A stretch of DNA of 28,088 nt from Proteiniphilum sp. UBA5267 (GTDB lineage: Bacteria; Bacteroidota; Bacteroidia; Bacteroidales; Dysgonomonadaceae), in NCBI GenBank assembly GCA_002411515.1, contig DHTF01000011.1, positions 1 through 28,088 of the forward strand, in the 5' to 3' direction. This document shows positions 9,301 to 16,537 of the stretch, one piece after another (position 1 is the first letter of the stretch; every line of letters starts with the position of its first letter). A program made the translations under genes and the position numbers. The notes beneath the pieces were generated by a model. That model made no database searches, was not told the origin of the DNA, and saw only the letters and a list, made by a program, of their open reading frames with translations.

Positions 9301-9435
9301 GATGATGGGGTTGTCCACGCTGGGGTACTCGCGTACCGGCAGGTTTGTATAGCCGATCAGCCCAAAGATGATGATGATCAACACCATCACTGTGGCCAAT
9401 ACCGGTCGTTTGATGCTCAGTTCGGAAAAGTTCAT
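6376..9435 (-). CDS. HAE1-type RND efflux pump permease (AcrB-like)
   Basis: Proton-driven inner-membrane pump of the resistance-nodulation-division superfamily. At 1019 residues it has the full family length. The layout is TM1 (about 10-30), first periplasmic porter/docking loop (31-335), TM2-6 (336-480), a loop around TM7 (about 525-545), the second periplasmic domain and TM8-12. The proton relay is intact: GLVVDD with Asp400 and Asp401 in TM4 (AcrB D407/D408) and Lys912 in GLVTKNGILIVEF (AcrB K940). These motifs separate it from metal-exporting HME pumps. It lies 7 bp after the adaptor gene and overlaps the TolC-like gene by 8 bp. The exported substrate is unknown. Confidence 0.97.
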   Translation of the reverse strand: MNFSELSIKRPVLATVMVLIIIIFGLIGYTNLPVREYPSVDNPIITVQVSYPGANAEVIENQITEPLEQNINGIPGIRSLVSRSSQGSSRITVEFELSVDMETAANDVRDKVSIAQRYLPRDADPPTVSKADADSDPIMQITVQSPLRSLLELSEIADLTVKERLQTISNVSAVEIWGEYRYAMRLWLDPLRMAAYNITPMDIKSALDRENVELPAGSIEGDHIEQSIRTMGLMQTPEDFNNLILIEDNFRIVRFRDVGYAELDAANRQNILRRNGVPMAACVIIPQPGANHINIADEVRLRMEQMKKDLPEDVILDVAFDNTKFIRASINEVKSTVVVAFLLVVFIIFAFLRNWRVTLIPTLVIPISLIGIFFVMYLAGFSINVLSMLAVVLAVGLVVDDAIVVTENIFQKVESGMDPEEASIIGSKEIFFAVVSTTITLVAIFFPIVFLEGMTGRLFREFSIVISGAVIISSFVALSFVPMLSSKLLKRKRKRSGFYEKTEVFFTRMNRFYEKWLHTFLNHKWYVLPILIISTVLIVYFWRIIPAEMAPLEDRSQVTIRSTAPEGATFEFVRDYTDRIAAIADSIAPERESNIVFTRSGFGMVRLVLPDMTERERTQMEIAADITRGVRNETAARAFVQQQSTFGGRRAGMPIQYVLQAPNIEKLQEFIPPLMEKVNQSPYFQMADVDLKFTKPETRIIIDRDKAAMLGVSTRDIGQTLQYALSGQRMGYFYMNGKQYQILGEINRQQRNTPVDLKTIYIKNNNGQMIQMDNLVKLEESVAPPQLYRYNRFNSATISAGLAPDYSLGEGLEEMDRIAAEVLDHSFRTALEGESRNFRESSSSLLFAFGLAIILIFLIMAAQFESFKDPFVIMFSVPMALFGALLFMWMFGVTMNIYSQIGLIMLIGLVTKNGILIVEFANQRQQAGLNKLKAIIEASQLRLRPILMTSISTILGLLPLALATGEGANGRIAMGTAVVGGLLISTLLTLFVVPVMYIYLSTDQEMKEKKKKEDKLRNV

Positions 9436-9442
9436 TTTTTTA

Positions 9443-10549
9443 TCATTCTGCGCTGTTTGGAACCATTCGGTCTATTCTTACCGGCATACCGCTGCGAAGC
9501 TGCATCACACCGGTAGTCAGCAGGGTGTCTCCCACGGAGAGGCCACTGACGACCTCCACAGAGGAGGAGGTGCGCATGCCGGTGATAATCTCCACCTCCC
9601 TGGCTTTTCCATTTTCATAGACATAGGTGATGTCGCGGCCCATCTCCTTCACGGTGGAGATGGAGGGAATCACGATGGCGTTATCGATCTGATCGAGCTT
9701 GATGCGGATTGAAGCAGACTGACCCGGCTTGATCCTGCCGTCGGCATTTGCATATCGTGCCCTGGCAAAGAGACTGAGTGTCCGTACATCGAGGCGCGTC
9801 TCCACTGCGTAGACCGATGCGTTGTATACTTCCAGGTCGTTCTCCACCGTGAAGGCGATCTCCGTACCTGGTTTGATCCTGTTCACGAAGTTCTGGGTGA
9901 GGGAGAACTCAATCTTCAGGGGGGATATTTTTGTTAAGTTGGCAACTACCACATTGGGTGAGGCATAGGCTCCCTCGCTCACCTGTCGCAAGCCGATCAT
10001 GCCACTGAAGGGCGCTCGCAACTCTGTCTGCCGTATGCGCGACTTTACCAGCTCCATATCGGCTTTTAATGTCTCCAGCTGGGTGAACACTGATTGATAG
10101 GTTTCCTGGCTGATGGCATCTTTTTCGAGCAGGGTCTGCTGCCTGAACAGACGATCTTCAGCCAGCGGGAGTTGTGCCTCCAGCTTCCGGAGTTCAGCCT
10201 GCAGGGGGGCATCGTTTACTTTGGCCAACAGGTCGTCCTGCTGTACATAGGTCCCTTCCTGGAAATAAATATGGGTGATCTTTCCCGACGACTCAAACGT
10301 CAGATCCACCTCCTCATCGGGGAGCAGGACACCCGTGATTCGAAACAGGTTATTCAGTGTCTGGGGTTGCAGAATGGTGGCGTTGACTACCAGCTCCAAC
10401 CTGTTGGTTCCTTCGGTCGGGGCACGCTGAACAGAAGCACCATCGGAGTCGCCTGAAGCAAACAGCTCCTTGATCCTGGGGAAGAAAGCCATTCCCAGAA
10501 TCAACAGGGCGATGGAGCCAATAACAATGATTTTGCTCTTTTTAGTCAT
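9443..10549 (-). CDS. RND efflux periplasmic adaptor (HlyD/MFP family)
   Basis: Periplasmic adaptor joining the RND pump to the outer-membrane channel. It has 368 residues. Residues 7-23 form a single membrane anchor or uncleaved signal; there is no lipobox Cys. After a Ser/Asp-rich linker come the lipoyl-like halves (residues about 75-110 and 175-205; VDLTFESSGKITHIYFQEG and LRAPFSGMIGLRQVSEGAY), split by an alpha-hairpin (about 112-172, KLEAQLPLAEDRLFRQQ). A beta-barrel and a membrane-proximal domain follow. It is the first gene of the operon, preceded by a 260-bp divergent spacer with a TAnnTTTG box. No TetR- or AraC-type regulator lies nearby in the window. Confidence 0.95.
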   Translation of the reverse strand: MTKKSKIIVIGSIALLILGMAFFPRIKELFASGDSDGASVQRAPTEGTNRLELVVNATILQPQTLNNLFRITGVLLPDEEVDLTFESSGKITHIYFQEGTYVQQDDLLAKVNDAPLQAELRKLEAQLPLAEDRLFRQQTLLEKDAISQETYQSVFTQLETLKADMELVKSRIRQTELRAPFSGMIGLRQVSEGAYASPNVVVANLTKISPLKIEFSLTQNFVNRIKPGTEIAFTVENDLEVYNASVYAVETRLDVRTLSLFARARYANADGRIKPGQSASIRIKLDQIDNAIVIPSISTVKEMGRDITYVYENGKAREVEIITGMRTSSSVEVVSGLSVGDTLLTTGVMQLRSGMPVRIDRMVPNSAE

Positions 10550-10569
10550 GTCGATGAAACAAATTTGCC

Positions 10570-10577
10570 CAAATTTA
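10570..10577 (-). promoter_or_regulatory. Candidate -7 promoter box for the efflux operon
   Basis: Read on minus, TAAATTTG fits TAnnTTTG. It would start transcription near 10563 and give a leader of about 14 nt before the adaptor ATG at 10549. A convincing -33 element was not found. Confidence 0.35.
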
Positions 10578-10772
10578 ACGATTTAAAACCGACCGAACGG
10601 AGTTATGTTAGTCTATTTTAGGTTTTTTAGGGTTACTTATCGACAAATCGTACAAAATAACCGACGAACAGGGCTGAGAGAATGATTTTAATAACTAATT
10701 TTACGATTCAATTTAATCAATGAAACGAGCATCATAATCACAAATAAGAACATGATAAAACGAGTTCTGTGA

Positions 10773-10780
10773 TACCTTTG
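10773..10780 (+). promoter_or_regulatory. Candidate -7 promoter box for the SGNH hydrolase gene
   Basis: TACCTTTG fits TAnnTTTG, 29 bases before the ATG at 10810; the predicted leader is about 20-25 nt and AT-rich. No clear TTTG is present at the -33 position. Confidence 0.4.
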
Positions 10781-10809
10781 ATAATAATTAATTTAATCAT
10801 AAAATAACG

Positions 10810-11511
10810 ATGGATGTAAGAAAACTATCACTATTGATCGCAACCCTTATGTGCTGGATAACTTTCGCTGAAGCCCAGGATTGGGCTAATCTGAATCGTT
10901 TCAGAGAGGACAATAAGAAACTTGCCCCAGCCGGGGCAAACGAAGACAGGGTGGTCTTTATGGGCAATTCCATCACCCAGGGGTGGATCAACCGTGTGCC
11001 CGATTTTTTTGCCAACCGACCCTATATCAACAGGGGTATAGGTGGCCAGACCACACCCCAGATGATGCTTCGTTTCAGGCAGGATGTCATCCAACTCCAA
11101 CCGAAGGTAGTGGTGATCCTGGCCGGCACAAATGACATTGCAGGCAATACAGGTCCCTCTACCCTGGAGATGATCGAAGACAATATTTACTCTATGACAG
11201 AGCTGGCACAGGCTCACGGCATTCAGGTAGTGCTTTGCTCGATATTGCCGGCATACGACTATCCCTGGCGTACCGGACTGGAGCCAGCGCCGAAGATTGT
11301 GGAATTGAACAAACGCTTTAAGCAGTATGCCGACACACACGGAGCAGTTTATTGCGATTTCTTTACCGCCATGGCAGACGAGCGTGATGGCCTCCCCAAA
11401 GAACTATCTGAAGACGGCGTACATCCCAACCTCGCAGGTTATGCGATCATGGGGCCCATCGTGGAGAAAGCCATCGCACGAGCTCTGATGATAGGGAAAA
11501 CCGGTAAATAG
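10810..11511 (+). CDS. Secreted SGNH/GDSL-type hydrolase
   Basis: Predicted esterase or acylhydrolase of the SGNH fold, 233 residues, similar in size to platelet-activating-factor acetylhydrolase-like and carbohydrate esterase members. An N-terminal signal peptide (1-22, ending AEAQ) sends it to the periplasm or surface. All four blocks are present: block I GNSITQGW with nucleophile Ser54 (Asn in place of the Asp of GDS), block II Gly in GIGGQT (about 76-81), block III GTND with Asn108, and block V DGVH with Asp202 and His205. It stands alone on plus and converges on the fimbrillin-like gene with 4 bp between them. A role in removing acetyl groups from the glycan attacked by the nearby hydrolases is possible, but the gene is not in their operon. 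Confidence 0.92.
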   Translation: MDVRKLSLLIATLMCWITFAEAQDWANLNRFREDNKKLAPAGANEDRVVFMGNSITQGWINRVPDFFANRPYINRGIGGQTTPQMMLRFRQDVIQLQPKVVVILAGTNDIAGNTGPSTLEMIEDNIYSMTELAQAHGIQVVLCSILPAYDYPWRTGLEPAPKIVELNKRFKQYADTHGAVYCDFFTAMADERDGLPKELSEDGVHPNLAGYAIMGPIVEKAIARALMIGKTGK

Positions 11512-11517
11512 CGGTTT
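11498..11517. terminator. Weak bidirectional hairpin between convergent genes
   Basis: AAACCG (11498-11503) pairs with CGGTTT (11512-11517) around an 8-base loop. It overlaps the stop codons of both convergent genes. The stem is only 6 bp and there is no separate T-run on either side, so termination here is tentative. Confidence 0.25.
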
Positions 11518-12799
11518 ACTCCAAAAATCGGTAAGCGTCTGCATTTTTCAGTCCCGCCACGGAATAGTAAGTAGTCAGATCGCCTCGGATATAGACATGC
11601 CTATTGATGTTCGTGGGGTTATCTGCGATGTTTAGGGCCTTTTTCATCGCAGTTGCAGTAAAATTCACCGGAATCATATTACTGATCACTGTCTCGTTCA
11701 TTTTGTCGGCCAGGGCAATATTGGTTTTGACCTGGCCGGTGGTATCGTTCACAAACTTATTGATTGATTTATTGAAAGCACCCACTATGTATCCTTTTAC
11801 CCATACATCGTTTTTCCCCTGTGCCTCAATTGCCTGTGCTACGGTGTAGGGATTGCTGATCGACCCTTTTATTGCTGGAGGAGCAGTCTTAGTACGATAG
11901 GCAGTGAACGTTTCGGTAGGTGGTGTGATCCAGGGAATGATGTCACCGGGTTCAATATTGGCTTTCGCCTCCTCTTCCTCCTCAGTATAGAGTGTAGCAT
12001 TCAGGTTGTACAGGGTGGATGATGCTAATGGGTTCGCTGTGATATTTTCTGGCAGCGACGAGTGATAGACCTGTTCATTGTCGCCGACCACAAACCACAA
12101 TTTACTATCAGACAGGTCGCTCCCCGGTAACAAAATCACTTCTGCCACCGTGCCGTCACTGTTGATACCCAAAGCGATGTCTTCGGTTTCCGGAGAACTG
12201 GTAAGGGTGCCGTTCACTAGGTTGAATGATGCTTTGGTGGGTACGTTGGTGAGAATAACCGAGAGCTCACTTAGATCAATGTTTTGATAATGTGCAATTT
12301 GTAGCATAATTTTCGAGAGCTGGTGTGAGAAAATCATGTTCACACTAGGATTGGTCATGTTTGTGACAGTCACATTGTCTGCATACATGAGATCGAGAGC
12401 AGCCTGATTCCATTGCACAGTGAGATCAATTGGGAAGGTAAAGTCGGTTAACTCCTCTCTGTAGGGATAATAGGCGATGAAATCGACGTCTGAACCGTTA
12501 AACGGCAGATAAATTGTCTGCGGTTCGTTTTTGGGTGTAAAAATACCGGTTTCATCATACCGATAATGCACGTTCTTAGCCAGTGCTGTGCTGTTAAGGG
12601 GTACACCTGACTTGATCATATAAATGCCAATGCCATCTCCTTTCTCCCATGTGGATCCCGAAAGACGTGTCTTCATTTCTTCAATATCTGCTGTCACTTT
12701 GATGATTTTGGTTGCCCGAGCTGGGTTAATGGTTTCTCCTTCGCACGCTAAAAAGAAGAGACAGATTAGCGGCAAAATTAAAAAAAGATGTTTTATCAT
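11516..12799 (-). CDS. Fimbrillin-family lipoprotein with C-terminal DUF6359-like domain
   Basis: Probable cell-surface lipoprotein of 427 residues. The signal peptide ends in a lipobox (FLAC, Cys19) followed by acidic residues, as in Bacteroidetes surface lipoproteins. Residues about 30-275 resemble the Mfa-like/fimbrillin family: TRLSGSTWEKGDGIGIYM early on, then YLPFNGSDVDFIAYYPY, then FSHQLSKIMLQI, the order typical of these proteins. A Glu-rich stretch (TEEEEEAKANIEPGDIIPW) leads to a C-terminal domain (about 315-427; NPYTVAQAIEAQG, VWVKGYIVG, HVYIRGDLTTYY) that I match to DUF6359, an OB-like domain. It is a single gene without the usual fimbrial neighbours, so it may be a stand-alone adhesin or binding protein. 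About 920 bp separate it from the next intact gene. Confidence 0.85.
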   Translation of the reverse strand: MIKHLFLILPLICLFFLACEGETINPARATKIIKVTADIEEMKTRLSGSTWEKGDGIGIYMIKSGVPLNSTALAKNVHYRYDETGIFTPKNEPQTIYLPFNGSDVDFIAYYPYREELTDFTFPIDLTVQWNQAALDLMYADNVTVTNMTNPSVNMIFSHQLSKIMLQIAHYQNIDLSELSVILTNVPTKASFNLVNGTLTSSPETEDIALGINSDGTVAEVILLPGSDLSDSKLWFVVGDNEQVYHSSLPENITANPLASSTLYNLNATLYTEEEEEAKANIEPGDIIPWITPPTETFTAYRTKTAPPAIKGSISNPYTVAQAIEAQGKNDVWVKGYIVGAFNKSINKFVNDTTGQVKTNIALADKMNETVISNMIPVNFTATAMKKALNIADNPTNINRHVYIRGDLTTYYSVAGLKNADAYRFLE

Positions 12800-13142
12800 G
12801 CTGATAATTATTTTATTAAAAGAAAAATAAAGAATAAAAACTTTCCCGATGATTCTGCTTGGACAGTTAGTGGGATTTCAAATAATGAAATGGTATAACA
12901 AAAATTGACAATCAAACAGAATGTCTTCCTTCACATTACGCGCGTTGCATGCCGATACATTTGTGACAAAATCACCAATTTACACCAATTTCGGTGACGG
13001 CGTCAATCGGATTATGCAAAATTTGATAAATAAAAATTAAGAAGCAATCTATTTAATATAAAGTATTTAAAAAAATCAGTTTATTTTGTTAATTTGTATT
13101 TAATGCAAATAAAGTTCTTCGGAAATATAATTATTTCACAAG
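12800..13142. other. AT-rich intergenic region without a recognised gene
   Basis: About 340 bp of mostly AT-rich sequence upstream of the fimbrillin-like gene. No credible ORF, tRNA or exact TAnnTTTG box was seen here. CACCAATTT occurs twice ten bases apart (12973-12981 and 12983-12991), followed by CGGTGA, which might be an operator but is short. The region ends abruptly where recognisable ilvD sequence begins near 13140. Confidence 0.5.
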
Positions 13143-13718
13143 GTGGAAGATCTGCACAAAAAGGGCTGGGCACTGGCGGTGATGAGATATTTGTTGGAAA
13201 AAGGGATGTTACACGTTAAATGCATGACGGTTACCGGGCAAGCTATCACCTAAAATCTAACGGCTATTCCCAATCTCGATTTTGAGGGGCAGGATATCAT
13301 TCATTCACTTGAAAAGTCGCTAAAACCAACCGGACGGGATTGCAAATGACGGTGTCAGAGCGGGCGATGTGGTGGTGATCAGGAATGAGGATTACCTACT
13401 TCTACCATCTTTGTTGCGGGGTAGGGTAGCTCGGTCGCCTATTGACTGACGGGCCGTTTCAGTGGCGGTAACCATGAGTTTGTGGTGGCGCATATCAACC
13501 CGGAAGCATTTGGGGGATTGATATACTGGTGGAGGATGACAATCTTATTATGATTGATGCGGAGAACAACAGCATCGACGTGAAAATAAGTAACGAAGTG
13601 ATTTCACGGCAACACGCTTCCTAGATAAAGCCCTCGCTGCACGAAAAAAGGCATCCTCTACAAGTATGCTAAACTGGTAAAGGATGCCTCTCAAGGATGT
13701 GTGACTGAAGAATACTGA
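13143..13718 (+). pseudogene. ilvD: Decayed 3' remnant of dihydroxy-acid dehydratase
   Basis: IlvD makes the 2-keto acid precursors of valine, leucine and isoleucine. Translating in three frames recovers its C-terminal third in order: VEDLHKKGW and CMTVTGQAI (13143-13250), NLTAIPNLDFEGQDIIH (from 13254, same frame but behind a TAA that replaces the usual Glu codon of AEN), GIANDGVRAGDVVVIRNE (from 13336, shifted frame), a TSTIFVAG-like stretch, LTDG and, after one extra base, RFSGGNHEFVVAHINPEA, then LVEDDNLIMIDAENNSIDV, and finally KGILYKYAKLVKDASQGC ending in TGA at 13716-13718. The segment before GIANDG and the GPKGGPGM loop are deleted, and the N-terminal two thirds are absent. It cannot make an enzyme. 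It ends 3 bp from the convergent GH78 stop. Confidence 0.88.
13644..13689 (-). terminator. Rho-independent terminator of the glycoside hydrolase operon
   Basis: Read on minus, AGGCATCCTTTAC (13689-13677) pairs with GTAGAGGATGCCT (13661-13649): 13 bp with one U-G wobble and a 15-base loop. Five further T residues follow the stem (13648-13644). It lies 32 bp after the stop of the last GH78 gene, the usual place for an intrinsic terminator. On plus the wobble becomes a C-A mismatch and no T-run follows, so it is directional. The stem sits in the decayed ilvD 3' end, over the codons for GILYKYAKLVKDA. Confidence 0.75.
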
Positions 13719-13721
13719 AAA

Positions 13722-16448
13722 TCAGAGTTTTCCGAGTAAACGGTATGTTCCCGATCCCAATTCAATCTCAGTGCAGGTATCCGCTTGGGTGACGCTTCTC
13801 ACACCTTCACCTTCTGGTGTGGTGATGTGCATTTCCTGGGGCAGTCTGACGATGGCTGACGTGTTGGCGGGAATGGATATTTCCCAGTCAAAGGTATCAT
13901 TTTTTTTGGACCATTCACTTTTTATCTCTCCATACACGGAGTTATAGGATGCTTTTACATGCGATAGTCCTTCTGGAAAACGGGGTTCCATCAATAGCTT
14001 CTTGTAAGCCACACTACCAGGATGGTTTTTAATGCCGGCCAAATCTTCGTAATACCAGATAAGTAGGTCTCCGAGCAGCATCACGTGATTCGCCGAGTTC
14101 ATGGCGGGATCTGCCGTGTCGCCATTCCAGAGTTCCCAAATGGTGGTGGCACCTTTTTCAATCATATAGCCCCAGCTGGGGTAGGTGGTGTTTGTGGCAA
14201 TTTTATATGCCAGATCCACATTGCCGTGTTGGGTGAGGCCTCGCATCAGCTGCTGGATGCCTAGCACGCCGGTGCTGACATGGCCACTGAAATCGACCTC
14301 TGTCTTTTGTACTATATTTTCAAAAAGGGCTTTTTCATATCCTTCCGGTACCAGTCCCAACTGCAGCGAGAGGATGTTAGCAGTCACGGTGTTGTTATCG
14401 TATCGGGCAGAATCTGCATTGAAATAAGTACGGTTGTAGGCATCCTTGATTTTTCCGGCCAAATCCTGGTATCCCGCTATGTCGTCTTGGTTACCAGTGA
14501 GCTCTGCAAATTCAACCATCAGGTTCAGCAGACTGTAATACATGGTGGTACTCAGCACCGCTCCTGCGGTCTTACGCGACGGATCCTGGGAGTGAATTAG
14601 TTCTTGTGATTCGGGTGGCATACACCAGTCGCCGTAGGTATCTTTCGTGAGGATGTAATCCTGCATTGACACCTGCTGAATTCGCTCCAGATAATGTTTC
14701 ATCGCTGCATAATGCCGAAAGATGGGTGTTGTGTTACCATACTGGTGCCACAACATCTTAGCTCCGTAGAACCACGCTGCCGGCCAGGTCACATCGTCGT
14801 TGTATATAGTCCAGTATCGGGGCGAGACCACCGAGATGCTTCCCTCTGGACTTTGTGAATCTTCAATATCCTGCAGCCATTTTGCATAGAGATGAGCATT
14901 GTTAAAGACAAATGCTTCGCCGAAGCATCCTGTAGCACGGTCGCCCAGCCATCCCTGTCGTTCGTCGCGCTGGGGGCAGTCGGTAGGCATACCCCGGTAG
15001 TTACCACGAATACCCCAATAAGCGTTTTTAAATGTCTGGTTAATGATGGTGTCGTTCGTTTCAAACTGACCAGTTGTCTCCATTTGGTCGTAAATAACTT
15101 TTCCGGTAAAGTACTGCAATTCTGGTTTTTCTGTTAACCCACTGATCTCCACGAAGCGGAAACCATGGTAAACAAACGACGGTTCCCAATCAAAGGTTCC
15201 GTCTGCGGAGGGAATGTACCGGTCAGTCACCTTTGCACCGCGTAAGTTGGCGAGATAAAGAGTGCTGTCGGGGTTTAGCAGTTCCGCAAAGCGGAAGCTG
15301 ACGGGTTGATCTTTTTTTCCCTTTAGGTTGGCTGTATGCAGCCAGCCCACCATGTTCTGTCCCATGTCGAGGATGTACCTTCCGTCGGCAAGTTCAGTGA
15401 TCCCCACAGGTTTGATCTCTTCCATGACCCTGATATTGGGATTGGGCTGTGCTGTGAGCAAACCTCCGGGCTCTGTCATCAGATCGACTGGCTGCCACTG
15501 GCTGTCGTCGAATTTTACCTTGTTCCAATTGTCCATTTCCAGGCGTGCATCATACTCTTCCCCATCGAACTCATTGTTGGCAATGATGGGACCTTTGGAA
15601 GTTATCTTCCAGGATGCATCGCTCAAAATGAGCTCCGTTGTGCCGTCGCCATACTCTAGCTCCAACTGCGCCAGCAGACGTGGAAGTCCAAAGACCTGTG
15701 TGACCGACTCCCTCATACCGAAATAGCGTCCGTTGCCCAGCTTCACGGCGAGCAAGTTATCGCCTTTTTTTGCCAGCGATGTGACATCGTACACATTGTA
15801 GTAAACCCTTTCCGGATACCAGGAAACAGTAGGCGCAAAAACGTCGTCAGACACTTTCTCTCCGTTCAGGTAAGCTTTATAATTGCCGAGGCCGGAAATG
15901 TAGAGCATGGCTCGTTTTACCTGCTTATCTGCAGAGAAGGGCTTTCGCAGGTACCTGGCAGCCAGCCTTGTGTTTCCTTTCATTGTCTCATCCTGGTTGG
16001 AGAGTGAATCCTCACCGATCCATTGTGCTTGCCACTCTGCATTGTCTAGGATGGCCATGCTCCAGTATCCGGTTTCACTCCAGGCTGTTTCTCCCTTGTT
16101 GGTGGTCACTTTCACACGCCAGAAGAAGGATTTGCGCGATTGAAGTTCCTCACCGGCATAAGGTATAAGAACCGACAGGTCGCTTTCGATAATACCGGAG
16201 TTCCACAGCAGGTTCTGTTCTTTTTTCAGATCATTTTCAGAACCCGCAACCTGAATCTGGTAGCTTTGCTGCACCACATCGGACAATGCTGATCTGATCT
16301 GCCATGAGAAGCGTGGATGGGTGATAGCCACGCCATTCGGATTTTCCTGCATTTCCACTCTCAGGGAGGTTACTTCTGTTTGTGCATTCCCGCATCCTGC
16401 CATCATCACGACAAACAGGAAGCCGATTAATAAGTAAATGTTCTTCAT
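13722..16448 (-). CDS. GH78 alpha-L-rhamnosidase, lipoprotein
   Basis: Inverting exo-enzyme that removes terminal alpha-L-rhamnose. The 908 residues include a lipoprotein signal with Cys19 (MAGC), so it is membrane-anchored in the periplasm or on the surface. Domain order fits GH78: N-terminal beta-sandwich (about 25-135), Bac_rhamnosid_N (about 160-330), a concanavalin-like domain (340-445), the (alpha/alpha)6 catalytic barrel (450-805) and a C-terminal beta-sandwich. Catalytic-motif residues are present in DCPQRDERQGWLGD (490-503) and in IWELWNGD (Glu772). This DERxGW form differs from the ERxGYGG form of the next two GH78 modules, suggesting a different linkage or subsite. It is the last gene of the operon, 89 bp after the preceding GH78, and ends just before a strong terminator. 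Confidence 0.96.
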   Translation of the reverse strand: MKNIYLLIGFLFVVMMAGCGNAQTEVTSLRVEMQENPNGVAITHPRFSWQIRSALSDVVQQSYQIQVAGSENDLKKEQNLLWNSGIIESDLSVLIPYAGEELQSRKSFFWRVKVTTNKGETAWSETGYWSMAILDNAEWQAQWIGEDSLSNQDETMKGNTRLAARYLRKPFSADKQVKRAMLYISGLGNYKAYLNGEKVSDDVFAPTVSWYPERVYYNVYDVTSLAKKGDNLLAVKLGNGRYFGMRESVTQVFGLPRLLAQLELEYGDGTTELILSDASWKITSKGPIIANNEFDGEEYDARLEMDNWNKVKFDDSQWQPVDLMTEPGGLLTAQPNPNIRVMEEIKPVGITELADGRYILDMGQNMVGWLHTANLKGKKDQPVSFRFAELLNPDSTLYLANLRGAKVTDRYIPSADGTFDWEPSFVYHGFRFVEISGLTEKPELQYFTGKVIYDQMETTGQFETNDTIINQTFKNAYWGIRGNYRGMPTDCPQRDERQGWLGDRATGCFGEAFVFNNAHLYAKWLQDIEDSQSPEGSISVVSPRYWTIYNDDVTWPAAWFYGAKMLWHQYGNTTPIFRHYAAMKHYLERIQQVSMQDYILTKDTYGDWCMPPESQELIHSQDPSRKTAGAVLSTTMYYSLLNLMVEFAELTGNQDDIAGYQDLAGKIKDAYNRTYFNADSARYDNNTVTANILSLQLGLVPEGYEKALFENIVQKTEVDFSGHVSTGVLGIQQLMRGLTQHGNVDLAYKIATNTTYPSWGYMIEKGATTIWELWNGDTADPAMNSANHVMLLGDLLIWYYEDLAGIKNHPGSVAYKKLLMEPRFPEGLSHVKASYNSVYGEIKSEWSKKNDTFDWEISIPANTSAIVRLPQEMHITTPEGEGVRSVTQADTCTEIELGSGTYRLLGKL

Positions 16449-16537
16449 ACGATTTTTTTTTATTGTTTACGCTGTTTTTCTTTTATAGTACCTGAATTAT
16501 TGTGATTGAATAAATTATGCTGTAAGGAAAACGGTTT

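Noticed and set aside
12973..12997. Direct repeat CACCAATTT with 10-bp period as an operator
   Set aside because: Only two 9-bp copies in AT-rich DNA, with no promoter box recognised beside it; noted in the gap entry but not called as a regulatory site.
14789..15064. Extra open frames overlapping the GH78 and GH127 genes in other frames
   Set aside because: All lie inside intact enzyme genes and show no recognisable domain, signal or spacing of their own.
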